Position numbers and translations under genes: made by a program
DNA from: WRGT01 sp964450405
GTDB taxonomy: Bacteria; Spirochaetota; UBA4802; UBA5550
NCBI GenBank assembly: GCA_964450405.1
Contig: CAYVCQ010000003.1
Location: forward strand, 62,001-126,000
Reading direction: 5' to 3'
DNA length: 64,000 bases
The notes under the pieces: model-generated
Seen by the model: only the letters and a program-made list of their open reading frames with translations
Databases searched by the model: none
Told to the model about the DNA's origin: nothing
Part shown: in pieces, positions 26,415 to 35,153 of the stretch
Numbering within the stretch: the first letter of the stretch is position 1
Layout: each line of letters begins with the position of its first letter

Positions 26415-27767
26415 CTATGACATTTTTGCGGCACGTTCCGCAAGCAGCTTATTAAGCTTAGCTTCATCTTTCGGGAAAGTGTACGCAATCATCAGGAATA
26501 CTACACCGCATATAACCCAGAAAAAATTTGTTATGTTGAATGCCATAACACGTCCGAAAATCACTATTAGCTGGCTGATAATTACCGGTCCAAAACCCTT
26601 TCCAAGGTCATCAGTAAGGTTGTATAGTGCAAAGATCGATCCTCTTGTTTCAGGAGCGTTGACATTAAGAAGAATTGCTCGAACATTCGGTCCGGCGATA
26701 ATGATGATAAATCCGGTAATAAAACCGATTATAACCGGCAGCATAAAGTTAGGATTAGCTACTCCGGCCTGTGAAGGATAATTCAGTAGAAATGCCATCG
26801 GTATGATCCCTATGAGTATACACGAACCGCATAATATCGGCAGAAATTTCGGATTGATGTTATATACCTTGTTACCAATAAGTCCGCCGGAGAATCCACC
26901 GATAATTGATCCAAGTCCCACAGCCATAACAATCAGCGTTGCTGTTTCAATAGAAAATCCTTTCTCCTGAGAATAATAATCATTCAGAAATATAAAGAAT
27001 ACTCCCCATGGAACAGTTCCAGGTATACCCTGAAGAAAAATAAGCAGGTTTGTCTTGATTTTGAAAATTTCTTTATATTCAGCCCAGTTAATTTTTGAAG
27101 CATATACTTTTCCATCTTCAATTAAATCCTTAAGACTCTCTTCAGTTCTGCCTCGTGGAGGTTCTTTTACTGTAAACATAAAAAGTACAGCCATAATAAA
27201 TGCAGGACCTGCAACAATCACAAAGGGAAGCCTCCATCCAACAACACCAAACATACCGGTTGTAGATGAACCCAGAAATCCGGCAATGATCTGACCCGCA
27301 GCAATTCCAAATCCCATTGCAAGCCCTATAAAGCCCGCTGCTGTTGATCTGTTTTTAGGAGAAAAATAATCTCCAATTAGTGAATATGTTAGTGGAAGAG
27401 ATCCGCCAATTCCAATACCAGTCAGCGCCCTCATCCAGAAAAGCTGGGTGTAGGTCGTTACGAAACCTGTAAGAAAACATGGTATCGCGCCAATCATGAC
27501 AACTGTAACGAAAAGATTTTTTCGTGATACTTTATCTGTCATGTATCCGATTCCAAGAGTGACAATTCCGCCAAGTATCCAGAATACCAGCGATATATCT
27601 CCACCGAGCATTGTATCACGCTGTATATTGCTAAGTCCGAAGGACTGTGCAATACTTGTAAGATTAGGAGCCATAAGGTTCTGGTCCGCATAAAGAAAAA
27701 AGTTTATGAGTGATAGCAAAACAACCGCATAAAGCTCTTTTTTGCCGAAAACAGATTTTGATTTCAT
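26415..27767 (-). CDS. MFS transporter, probably for galactosides or sugars
   Basis: About 450 residues with twelve hydrophobic segments. The frame opens at 27788, but the ATG at 27767 has AGAGG six bases upstream and gives MKSKSVFGKKELYAVV. LGIGYMTDKVSRKNLFVTVV after segment 2 is the MFS loop motif (G-x3-D-[RK]). ALTGIGIGGSLPLTYSLIGD carries the segment-4 Arg region, and PETRGSIFALYNLTDDLGKG is in the second half. The family moves solutes by proton symport or antiport. The substrate is not legible in the sequence. Its position between galT and galE, and the promoter element shared with the GH36 gene, argue for a galactoside. Confidence 0.85.
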   Translation of the reverse strand: MKSKSVFGKKELYAVVLLSLINFFLYADQNLMAPNLTSIAQSFGLSNIQRDTMLGGDISLVFWILGGIVTLGIGYMTDKVSRKNLFVTVVMIGAIPCFLTGFVTTYTQLFWMRALTGIGIGGSLPLTYSLIGDYFSPKNRSTAAGFIGLAMGFGIAAGQIIAGFLGSSTTGMFGVVGWRLPFVIVAGPAFIMAVLFMFTVKEPPRGRTEESLKDLIEDGKVYASKINWAEYKEIFKIKTNLLIFLQGIPGTVPWGVFFIFLNDYYSQEKGFSIETATLIVMAVGLGSIIGGFSGGLIGNKVYNINPKFLPILCGSCILIGIIPMAFLLNYPSQAGVANPNFMLPVIIGFITGFIIIIAGPNVRAILLNVNAPETRGSIFALYNLTDDLGKGFGPVIISQLIVIFGRVMAFNITNFFWVICGVVFLMIAYTFPKDEAKLNKLLAERAAKMS

Positions 27768-27781
27768 ACATACCTCTAAAT

Positions 27782-27851
27782 AGGACAATTTTTATTAATG
27801 ATATTAATATAATTAATTATACTAATAAAAATTAGTCAAGCTAATTGTCCT
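27782..27851. promoter_or_regulatory. Promoter/operator region of the MFS gene
   Basis: AGGACAATT (27782-27790) and AATTGTCCT (27843-27851) are perfect outer inverted repeats. Inside are TATTAATGATATTAA (27793-27807, shared with the GH36 upstream region), the 14-bp palindrome TATAATTAATTATA (27808-27821), and a minus-strand TTGACT (27834-27839). Stacked palindromes over a promoter suggest repressor control. Confidence 0.5.
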
Positions 27852-27948
27852 TAATTAAACAAAAATACGAATATTGGCATATATTATATTACAATTTAAG
27901 ATTATTTTTTTTAAAATCAGCATTTCAGGATTGAATTAGTCTCAATTT

Positions 27949-28010
27949 GTCATTCCGGAGAAGCTGAAAAAGGATTATAAGAAACGAACTGTTAAACGAC
28001 TGAGAAATCT
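27949..28010. repeat. GTCATTCCGG-type repeat, half copy 4
   Basis: GTCATTCCGGAGAAGCTGAA opens as in the other copies, and CGACTGAGAAATC resembles the interior of copy 3 in reverse. The closing CCGGAATGAC is missing. The rest of 27852-28141 is AT-rich with nothing else seen. Confidence 0.45.
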
Positions 28011-28141
28011 AATTTTTCATATTATCATATTTATCACTCCAAAAAATTATAGAAGATACAGAATGATACTAACCTGAATCACTCTTTACCCGTAATTGTA
28101 ATAAATTCTTTCATATCAGCTCAAATATAGAGTTTTAAATA

Positions 28142-29128
28142 TCAGTAACCTTTTCTTTTCTGCTGCTTTTCCCAATTCCATGCTGTTTCAACTATTGCGT
28201 CAATATGCGGATACTGAGGATTCCATCCAAGTTCACTTCGTGCTTTAATAGACGATGCCACAAGAACAGCCGGATCACCATCTCTACGCGGTCCTGTTTT
28301 TAGATTAAGACTCTTTCCTGTTATTTTTTTTACTGAATCAATTACCTCTTTTACAGAAAATCCTGTACCGTTTCCAAGATTATAAATATTACTTGGTGAC
28401 CCGGTAAAGAGCTTTTCTACGGCAAGAACATGCGCATCTGCCAGATCATTTACATGAATATAATCCCGTATACAGGTGCCATCCTCCGTGGCATAATCCT
28501 CTCCGAATACAGTTAAAGTATAGCCGGGATCAATTGCCGCTCTTATTATCAGTGGTATAAGATGCGTTTCCGGAACATGACTCTCGCCAATCATTCCCCC
28601 CGGGTCTGCACCTGCAGCATTAAAATAACGCAGGGCTATATAGCGGAAATTATCCGATCTGTCGAGATCGGCAAGAATCTGTTCTATCATAAGCTTGGTG
28701 CGACCATAGGGGCTCTCAGGCTTTAAGGCGGAGTTTTCCGTAATTGGTACCACGTCGGGATTCCCGTATACAGCAGCTGTTGAAGAGAAAATATATTTTT
28801 TTACACCGCAATCTATCATCGCCTTCAGAAGAGTAATTGTCTTTGATACGTTATTATCATAATACTTAACAGGATTCTGACAGGACTCACCCACTGCGAT
28901 GTAAGATGCGAAATTCATTACACATTCAATGGAATGACTCTTCATTACGGAGGTAACAGTTTCATAGTCCCCGATATCTCCCTCGATAAATTCATATTCG
29001 CTGACAAAGTCCCTGAATCCTCCGGAAAGATTATCATAAATTACAGGAATAAATCCCTTCGCCTCAAGACGGCGAACCACATGACTCCCTATATAACCTG
29101 CACCACCCGTTACCAGAATCTTTTTCAT
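28142..29128 (-). CDS. galE: UDP-glucose 4-epimerase
   Basis: 328 residues, the usual GalE length. It interconverts UDP-galactose and UDP-glucose using bound NAD. MKKILVTGGAGYIGSHVVRR is the nucleotide-binding Rossmann start. NFASYIAVGES and FSSTAAVYG carry the conserved Ser/Thr, and SPYGRTKLMIE the catalytic Tyr-x3-Lys. RYFNAAGADPGGMIGE and DYATEDGTCIRDYIHVNDLA are strongly GalE-like. GGAG precedes the ATG. It closes the Leloir pathway started by galK and galT and may also feed UDP-galactose to surface polysaccharide synthesis. Confidence 0.95.
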   Translation of the reverse strand: MKKILVTGGAGYIGSHVVRRLEAKGFIPVIYDNLSGGFRDFVSEYEFIEGDIGDYETVTSVMKSHSIECVMNFASYIAVGESCQNPVKYYDNNVSKTITLLKAMIDCGVKKYIFSSTAAVYGNPDVVPITENSALKPESPYGRTKLMIEQILADLDRSDNFRYIALRYFNAAGADPGGMIGESHVPETHLIPLIIRAAIDPGYTLTVFGEDYATEDGTCIRDYIHVNDLADAHVLAVEKLFTGSPSNIYNLGNGTGFSVKEVIDSVKKITGKSLNLKTGPRRDGDPAVLVASSIKARSELGWNPQYPHIDAIVETAWNWEKQQKRKGY

Positions 29129-29221
29129 AATTTTTTCTCCAGTTTATATTACTTAATTTTCCTGATTTTCATTTAAAAGAATAATATCAATTTAATCTAT
29201 AATTCAAACTTCACAAAACTG

Positions 29222-29326
29222 CTGAATCCCCCCAAACCCCCCTTAAAAAAGAAAGGGGGGAATCAGAAAAAATCTACACAATAATTTCAGCAATCTTAAC
29301 CCCCTTTCCTCTTCAAGGGGGTCGGC
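29222..29326. repeat. C-run/G-run intergenic repeat, target of the IS insertion
   Basis: AATCCCCCCAAACCCCCC with GAAAGGGGGGAATCAG forms one facing pair (about 29225-29266). CTTAACCCCCTTTCC continues and, across the inserted IS, pairs with CCGCCGGGGGGATTAACC (30622 on). Removing the IS and one GTAC joins the two halves of the second repeat. Confidence 0.5.
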
Positions 29327-29330
29327 GTAC

Positions 29331-30618
29331 TGTACAACCGGCGCATAGGTTACACTTTAGACCGGGCGCATGGGTTACACTTTTTTCAAATATCTAAGAA
29401 TTTTCTTTCTCTCTAAATCTATATAACCTAACTTATGAAATCCATAATTCATTTGCCATATTCCATCTTCGATTTCTTTAAAGCCTATCTTATCTCTATA
29501 TAATAATTCAGAAATAAAATACAGGTTATTACCAAAACTTATTTCTCCGCTGCGCTTTACATTTCTAACCTGAAAGTCGTCAGGGTATTCAATTGGCTTA
29601 ATTAAATCCGGATAAGAACGATTTGACTTTTCAAATAGTTCCTCCGGTCTTTTCATCCCTATACTTTCATGCGGTCTTTCAATATTATATTCAACTCTGA
29701 AAAAATCAAACTTCTTTTGTTGATCGGCTAAATTGAAGCCTGCCGGATTCAATGTATCGCACTTCAAAGTTCGGTGCATTCTCTCATGCCTGCCATTCTG
29801 TTGAGGCTTGCCCGGCATTATCCTCTCTGGAATTATACCTAACTGTATCCACCAAATTGACAAACGACTCAATCCGCCTACTGCCATACTTGAAAAAGGT
29901 GTTCCGTTGTCTGTTCGAATCGCCAGTGGTAAACCGTATTCCCTGAAAATACGTTCAAAACACGCTCTGGTCTCAATATATCTAGGCCCTTCCAAACCGT
30001 CACAAGCTATTAAAAATCTGCTGAAATTATCTGTTACTGTTAATGGATAACATACTTTTTTGTCTTTTGTATAAAATTGACCTTTATAATCTGCACTCCA
30101 CACATCATTTGGTTTTGTACAGTCTACAAAGTGATCCTGATATTGATGCACATGCTTTCTTATCTTTTTTTCGTTAACTAAATCATTTTTTTTAAGCCAA
30201 TCCCCGGTTGTACTGACTGACGGCCATTCCTCTTTGGGATATAAAATTTTCAGGTTGCTAATTATCTTCTTTGGGCCCCAAGTTTTATGCTTTAATTTAT
30301 ATTCTACAATTCGATTAACTATGTCAGAGTTAGTTAAATTTGGATGATTATGAGATGCGCGGCTTTTATCTTCTAATCCGCCAATTCCTTCATCTTCATA
30401 TCTCTTTAACCATTTATATATAGTTTTACGGCTTACACCGTATTTTTCAGATAAATCTGTTATGCTATAGTTCTTCTCCAGCCAGTCTCCAATCATTCTA
30501 ACTTTTTGATCCATAGGTTTCTCCATTTTCCAGGGCATGGTGTTACCTCCATACCCATAAAATAATGTGTTACCTATGCAGCCGGTTTATTTTGTCACCT
30601 ATCCCCCCGGTTTGTACA
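29331..30618. mobile_element. IS481-like insertion sequence with 4-bp target duplication
   Basis: A complete element of 1,288 bp. The ends TGTACAACCGG (left) and, in reverse complement, TGTACAAACCGG (right) are terminal inverted repeats. GTAC flanks it on both sides (29327-29330 and 30619-30622). Each end carries two tandem copies of a sequence like CCGGCGCATAGGTTACACTTT (left at about 29338-29358 and 29363-29383; right at 30564-30585 and 30589-30610), probably transposase binding sites. It holds one intact transposase gene, so it may be recent and active. Confidence 0.85.
29375..30538 (-). CDS. IS481-family-like transposase (DDE)
   Basis: 387 residues, intact. An N-terminal helix-turn-helix (ITDLSEKYGVSRKTIYKWLK, residues about 25-45) is followed by a second HTH region. 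The rve integrase core contains DVWSADYKGQF (first Asp), AIRTDNGTPFSS (second Asp) and GKPQQNGRHERMHRTLK (Glu), so the DDE triad is complete. ERPHESIGMKRPEELF is the usual C-terminal motif. GGAGG stands seven bases before the ATG. The stop codon lies within the inner end repeat. No frameshift or internal stop is present. Confidence 0.9.
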   Translation of the reverse strand: MPWKMEKPMDQKVRMIGDWLEKNYSITDLSEKYGVSRKTIYKWLKRYEDEGIGGLEDKSRASHNHPNLTNSDIVNRIVEYKLKHKTWGPKKIISNLKILYPKEEWPSVSTTGDWLKKNDLVNEKKIRKHVHQYQDHFVDCTKPNDVWSADYKGQFYTKDKKVCYPLTVTDNFSRFLIACDGLEGPRYIETRACFERIFREYGLPLAIRTDNGTPFSSMAVGGLSRLSIWWIQLGIIPERIMPGKPQQNGRHERMHRTLKCDTLNPAGFNLADQQKKFDFFRVEYNIERPHESIGMKRPEELFEKSNRSYPDLIKPIEYPDDFQVRNVKRSGEISFGNNLYFISELLYRDKIGFKEIEDGIWQMNYGFHKLGYIDLERKKILRYLKKV

Positions 30619-30658
30619 GTACCCGCCGGGGGGATTAACCAAAGAAGTATTCTTCCAT

Positions 30659-32137
30659 CTACTTCCAGTTTTGAATCATATCGACGACAAGTCTCAAACC
30701 GAAACCAGTAGCATTCTTAGGGCGATAACCTCTTGCTTTAGAATACCACGCTGTGCCTGCAATATCTATATGCGCCCATGGTGTCTTCTCCACAAAATTG
30801 CGAAGAAATATTGCTCCGGCAATTGCCCCTGCGTTTTTCTCGTATGACATATTGCTAAGATCTGCAACATCGGACTTCATTCTGTCATCATAATCATCGA
30901 ATAATGGGAGTTTCCAGATTTTTTCACCGGTTTTAAGAGATGAGGCCTCAAGTAATGAAGACAATCCATCATCAGCTGAAAGATACCCGGCAACAGTTTC
31001 ACCGAATGTAAGGACACAAGAACCAGTGAGCGTTGCAAGATCAACTATTACATCGGGTTTAATCTCCTTTTCCATATAAGCAAGTGCATCTGCAAGAATC
31101 AGTCTTCCCTCTGCATCAGTATTACCTATTTCAACACTTTTGCCGCTATAGCCGATAAAAACATCCCCCGGCCTGAATGCATTACTGCTGAGCATATTCT
31201 CCGTAAGAGGAAGTACTGCCATAACATTTTTTTTCACATTAAGTTCGGCCAGACTCTTCATTGCAAATAAAACAGCAGCAGCGCCCGCCATGTCACATCT
31301 CATTGTCTCCATTGAGCTGGCTGGCTTAAGATCCATTCCGCCTGAATCAAATGTAACTCCCTTCCCTACAAGGCCGAAGACTTTTTTACTCTTTAGATCT
31401 CCTTTATACTCAAGGACCACAACCCTCGGAGGCACAGCCCCTCCCCTGTTTACTGCCAAAAGAAGACCCATTTTCTTCTTTTCGATATCTTTCTTTTCCA
31501 GAATTGTACATTTCAATCCTGCTGTTGCTGAAATATTCTTTGCAAGCTCTGCAAAAGTTACAGGTGTGACCGCATCTGCAGAATCATTAACCAGATCCCG
31601 GCAGAGCATTGTGTTCTCCGCAATAATATGAAGATCTCTGATTACTGCAGAATCCTCACCTGAAATTTCTTTTTTCCCCGGAATATAGAAATCTAAAGCA
31701 TCCAGCGGTATTTCTAGATCTTTATCTGATTTATATTTATTAAATGCATAATTTGAGAGCAGAGCTCCTTCAGCTATAAGCCTCAGAATATCAGAATTGT
31801 TCTTTTCGGTTACCTCTGGAGTGAAAAATGATATTTTTTTTATCTTTCTGGACATGCAGAATTTCACTGCGGCTGCTGATGAGTTCCGTATATTATCATC
31901 TGTAAATTTTTTTAAATTTCCAATACCGCAAATGAGAACACCCGGCTTATTCTCAAGTTTAATGAAATGCAGCTCGGATGTTTTACCTTTAAAATGGTTA
32001 AGATCTGATCCAATAATTAACTCGGAACCTGGAATTTTCATGGTGTTAATATTATTAACGCCATCCTCGTCAATAAAGAGCACCACTGTATCATTTTTAG
32101 TCAGTTTTTTTATATCCTCTTTTAATGAAGCTTTCAC
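30659..32137 (-). CDS. pepA: Leucyl aminopeptidase, family M17
   Basis: About 492 residues. This cytosolic two-metal aminopeptidase removes N-terminal residues from peptides. GLVGKGVTFDSGGMDLKPAS holds a metal-binding Asp and the catalytic Lys region. NTDAEGRLILADALAY is the M17 signature with metal-binding Asp and Glu and the catalytic Arg. The open frame reaches a TTG at 32173, but the GTG at 32137 has GGAGG six bases upstream and is preferred. C-terminal AHIDIAGTAWYS and NATGFGLRLVVDMI are as in the family. It stands alone next to the IS element. A few PepA proteins also bind DNA; nothing here suggests that. Confidence 0.92.
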   Translation of the reverse strand: MKASLKEDIKKLTKNDTVVLFIDEDGVNNINTMKIPGSELIIGSDLNHFKGKTSELHFIKLENKPGVLICGIGNLKKFTDDNIRNSSAAAVKFCMSRKIKKISFFTPEVTEKNNSDILRLIAEGALLSNYAFNKYKSDKDLEIPLDALDFYIPGKKEISGEDSAVIRDLHIIAENTMLCRDLVNDSADAVTPVTFAELAKNISATAGLKCTILEKKDIEKKKMGLLLAVNRGGAVPPRVVVLEYKGDLKSKKVFGLVGKGVTFDSGGMDLKPASSMETMRCDMAGAAAVLFAMKSLAELNVKKNVMAVLPLTENMLSSNAFRPGDVFIGYSGKSVEIGNTDAEGRLILADALAYMEKEIKPDVIVDLATLTGSCVLTFGETVAGYLSADDGLSSLLEASSLKTGEKIWKLPLFDDYDDRMKSDVADLSNMSYEKNAGAIAGAIFLRNFVEKTPWAHIDIAGTAWYSKARGYRPKNATGFGLRLVVDMIQNWK

Positions 32138-32216
32138 ACACTTCCTCCGGTTTATTGGTTTTTTTTTGATCAATTATTGGAATTTAAACTCATTCTAAGC
32201 TCAAGCACCACTCTCC

Positions 32217-32255
32217 TTTTCTGTAAAATAGAGGGGGATCGAGGGGGTGAGAGTA
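32217..32255. repeat. C/G-rich dispersed repeat (inverted relative of 32-92)
   Basis: ACTCTCCTTTTCTG with GAGGGGGATCGAGGGGGTGA reads, in reverse complement, like the left part of 32-92. Apart from this, the promoter and the operator noted below, the 526-bp gap 32138-32663 holds nothing I can name. Confidence 0.35.
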
Positions 32256-32493
32256 AATCCTTATGAAAAAAACATCTGAATATTTCAAATAAAATTCAGT
32301 GAATAAAAATTTTATTTCGTCATAAAAACGCTATAAAGTCGCTTCCTTGGTATAGACTTCACAATCACTAAAAAATCTTACTAAATCAAAGGTATTTCAA
32401 CGAAAATCAGATTCCATCTTGTAAATAGATGGGAATAAATAGGGGGACAAATTGAAAAATTTTGCCGGTTTTTCATAAATGGCTGTTATTCAT

Positions 32494-32522
32494 ATTGACA
32501 TTTTTTTTTACAGAATTATATG
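32494..32522 (+). promoter_or_regulatory. Promoter of the fadB-fadA-like operon
   Basis: A perfect TTGACA (32494-32499), a 17-base spacer containing a T-run, and TATATG (32517-32522). Transcription would start near 32529, leaving a leader of about 135 bases. Confidence 0.65.
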
Positions 32523-32547
32523 TTGCATGTGTGTTAAGTTTCATATG

Positions 32548-32586
32548 AATACGTTTTTTTGTATTTAATATAATACAAAATGTATT
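32548..32586. promoter_or_regulatory. Candidate operator in the fad leader
   Basis: AATACGTTTTTTTGTATT and AATACAAAATGTATT are facing, imperfect repeats starting about 20 bases after the predicted transcription start. A repressor bound here would block the polymerase. ATACAAAATGT also occurs at 57846-57856 upstream of an acyl-CoA dehydrogenase gene. Confidence 0.4.
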
Positions 32587-32663
32587 AAAAAAAACAAATT
32601 TTTCTTACACAACCTTTAAACAAATAAAAATTGTTTATCAAACAGACTTTCACAGGAGGTTTT

Positions 32664-35066
32664 ATGACTAGAAGGATCGAAAAAGTAGCTGTAATCGGAT
32701 CTGGTATCATGGGGGGCGGTATTGCTGCTCTTTGCGCCAGCGCAGGCATCAAAACTTTATTGTTAGACATCGCTCCATTTGATCTTACAGATGCAGAGAA
32801 AAATGACAAAGCGGCAAAAAACAGAATAGTACAAGCCGGACTTGATGCTCAGGTTAAAGCTAAACCAGCTGCATTCATGAACAAAAAGACAGACATGTCT
32901 CTTATCGAGTTAGGTAACCTGACTGATGATTTTGACAAACTAAAAGATTGCGATATTATCTTTGAAGTTATTGTTGAAAATCTTAAGATCAAACAGGATC
33001 TTTTCGGTAAACTTGAAAAAGTAATGAAACCAGGTGCTATTATAGCATCTAACACTTCAGGTCTTCCAATTTCAGCTATGGCTGAAGGCAGAAGCAAAGC
33101 TTTCAAAGAACATTTCCTTATCCTTCACTTCTTCAACCCTGTACGTTACATGAAGATTCTTGAGTGTATAGCAGGTCCTGAAACATCAAAAGAAGTATGT
33201 GATTTCGTATCAAAATGGGGTGAGCAGACTCTTGGTAAAGGTGTTGTATGGGGAAAAGACACTCCTAACTTCATCGGAAACAGAATTGGAGTTGAGCTAA
33301 TCTGTGAAGCTTTCAAATTGATTGAAAAAGGTATGATTACAATACCTGAAGCTGACCAGCTTTTCGGAAAACCTATGGGTATGCCTGGAACAGCGATCTT
33401 CGGTCTTGCTGACTTTGTTGGTAACGATACAATCGATCATATTGCAGAAAACTCTTATGAACTACTCACAAAAGACGAATACAGAGAAATTTACAAAACA
33501 CCTAAATTTTTCAAAGATATGATGGCAAAGAAGATGTACGGTAACAAAACAAAAGATGCCGGCGGATTCTATCTTTCAGGTAAAACAGCTGACGGAAAAA
33601 GATTCAAAAAAGTTCTCGATGTTAAATCAGGAACACATATCGACTTTGATTCTAAAGCTACCTACGCTTCAGTAGAAGCTACAAAAGAGCTTAAAACAAC
33701 AGCTGAAAAAATGAAACACGCTTTCAAAAATAATGAATTCGCAAGAACTCTTCTTTCTTCAATGTGTGTATACTCTGCGAACAGAATTCCTGAAATTGCA
33801 GATACACTTGTTGAAATAGATAACGGTATGAAATGGGGTTATGCATGGGAATTCGGACCATTCGAAATGTGGGACAATCTCGGCTTGAAAGATTCTATTG
33901 CTGATATCGAAAAATCAGGATTTGCAATACCTGCTAATGTAAAAAGAATGATGGAGAAAGGCGGAACAACTTTCTACAGAGTTAACGCTGGCAAAAAACA
34001 GTTCTGGGATTTCGCATCTGACAGCTACAAAGACATACAGTACAGCCCGAATATGGTATTCCTAAGCAACATCAAAGCTGACAAAGCTAAAGTTGTTCTC
34101 GGAACACCAAGTGCTTCACTTGTTGACATCGGAAACGATGTATTCTGCTTCGAATTCCATACAAAAATGAACGCTCTTAACGGCGAAGTTATATCAATGG
34201 TACCTAAAGTTCTTGATTTTGTTAATAAGAACGGTGCTGGTCTTGTAATTGGTAACGAAGCAGGCGGAATGCCGCCTGCATTCAGTGCCGGTGGAGACCT
34301 CAAGTTCATGCTTGGAATGGCTCAGAAAGGTGATTTCAAAGGTATCAATGATTTTATCGCTGATGTTCACAATGGCATGAAAGCTATAAAATACTCTGCA
34401 TTCCCTGTTGTAGCTGCTCCTTTCGGACTTGCTCTCGGCGGCGGATGCGAAGTTTGTCTATGGGCTGATAAGATTGTTGCACACAACGAACTATACATGG
34501 CTCTAGTAGAAGTTGGTGCTGGTCTTGTTCCTGCGGGCGGCGGTTGCGTTCAGATGTGGAGAAGACTAAGCGAATCTTCAGTTGTTCCTCATACAGATTT
34601 ACAGGCAGTTTTCCTCCAGGCTTTCAGAACAATAGCTATGCCGGCTCCTTCAATGTCTGCTCAGGAAGCAAGAATTAAAGGATTCCTAAGACCTCAGGAC
34701 CGTATAGTATTCAATAGAGATTACCTCATTGGTGATGCTAAGAATGAAGTTCTAAGAATGGCTGCTGACGGATACACACCACCTGCAAATATGCCTATAC
34801 AGGTATGTGGACAGGATGTTATGGGAGCTATTGACTCTAATATTCCTGACATGCTTGCAGGTTATATGATTGCTCCTCACATTGCAACAGTTGTTAGAAG
34901 AGTAGCTTATGTTATCTCAGGTGGAACAGCGTTTAAAGGCGAGTCTATCTCTGAAGACGCAATGCTTACACTCGAAAGAGAAATGTTTGTTGATTGCTGG
35001 AAAACAGAGAACTCACAGAAAATGGCTGCTCACATGGCTGAAAAAGGTAAGCCTCTATTTATCTAA
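32664..35066 (+). CDS. 3-hydroxyacyl-CoA dehydrogenase / enoyl-CoA hydratase fusion
   Basis: 800 residues. It carries out hydration of enoyl-CoA and NAD-dependent oxidation of 3-hydroxyacyl-CoA in beta-oxidation. The frame opens at 32631, but the ATG at 32664 has AGGAGG just upstream. The dehydrogenase comes first: VAVIGSGIMGGGIAALCASA (NAD site), LHFFNPVRYMKILECIAG with the catalytic His, and GKDTPNFIGNRIG. The hydratase half follows from about residue 475: EAGGMPPAFSAGGDLKFML, then FGLALGGGCEVCLWADKIVA (oxyanion loop). This order is the reverse of E. coli FadB and like many FadN/archaeal-type fusions. With the thiolase behind it, a full spiral is encoded. A strong promoter and ribosome site suggest heavy expression. 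Confidence 0.92.
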   Translation: MTRRIEKVAVIGSGIMGGGIAALCASAGIKTLLLDIAPFDLTDAEKNDKAAKNRIVQAGLDAQVKAKPAAFMNKKTDMSLIELGNLTDDFDKLKDCDIIFEVIVENLKIKQDLFGKLEKVMKPGAIIASNTSGLPISAMAEGRSKAFKEHFLILHFFNPVRYMKILECIAGPETSKEVCDFVSKWGEQTLGKGVVWGKDTPNFIGNRIGVELICEAFKLIEKGMITIPEADQLFGKPMGMPGTAIFGLADFVGNDTIDHIAENSYELLTKDEYREIYKTPKFFKDMMAKKMYGNKTKDAGGFYLSGKTADGKRFKKVLDVKSGTHIDFDSKATYASVEATKELKTTAEKMKHAFKNNEFARTLLSSMCVYSANRIPEIADTLVEIDNGMKWGYAWEFGPFEMWDNLGLKDSIADIEKSGFAIPANVKRMMEKGGTTFYRVNAGKKQFWDFASDSYKDIQYSPNMVFLSNIKADKAKVVLGTPSASLVDIGNDVFCFEFHTKMNALNGEVISMVPKVLDFVNKNGAGLVIGNEAGGMPPAFSAGGDLKFMLGMAQKGDFKGINDFIADVHNGMKAIKYSAFPVVAAPFGLALGGGCEVCLWADKIVAHNELYMALVEVGAGLVPAGGGCVQMWRRLSESSVVPHTDLQAVFLQAFRTIAMPAPSMSAQEARIKGFLRPQDRIVFNRDYLIGDAKNEVLRMAADGYTPPANMPIQVCGQDVMGAIDSNIPDMLAGYMIAPHIATVVRRVAYVISGGTAFKGESISEDAMLTLEREMFVDCWKTENSQKMAAHMAEKGKPLFI

Positions 35067-35097
35067 GATTTACAAATTTGTTTTAAAATGCACAAAT

Positions 35098-35128
35098 CTC
35101 TATCCGGGTCTTATAGGCCTGGATAGAG
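35098..35128 (+). other. Intergenic hairpin between the fadB-like and thiolase genes
   Basis: CTCTATCC (35098-35105) pairs with GGATAGAG (35121-35128), and the stem continues inward with one or two G-T pairs to a TTATA loop. No T-run follows. It is more likely an mRNA stability or processing element than a terminator. The thiolase AGGAGG starts 11 bases after it. Confidence 0.6.
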
Positions 35129-35153
35129 TAAAAATTTCAGGAGGTTCACATAT

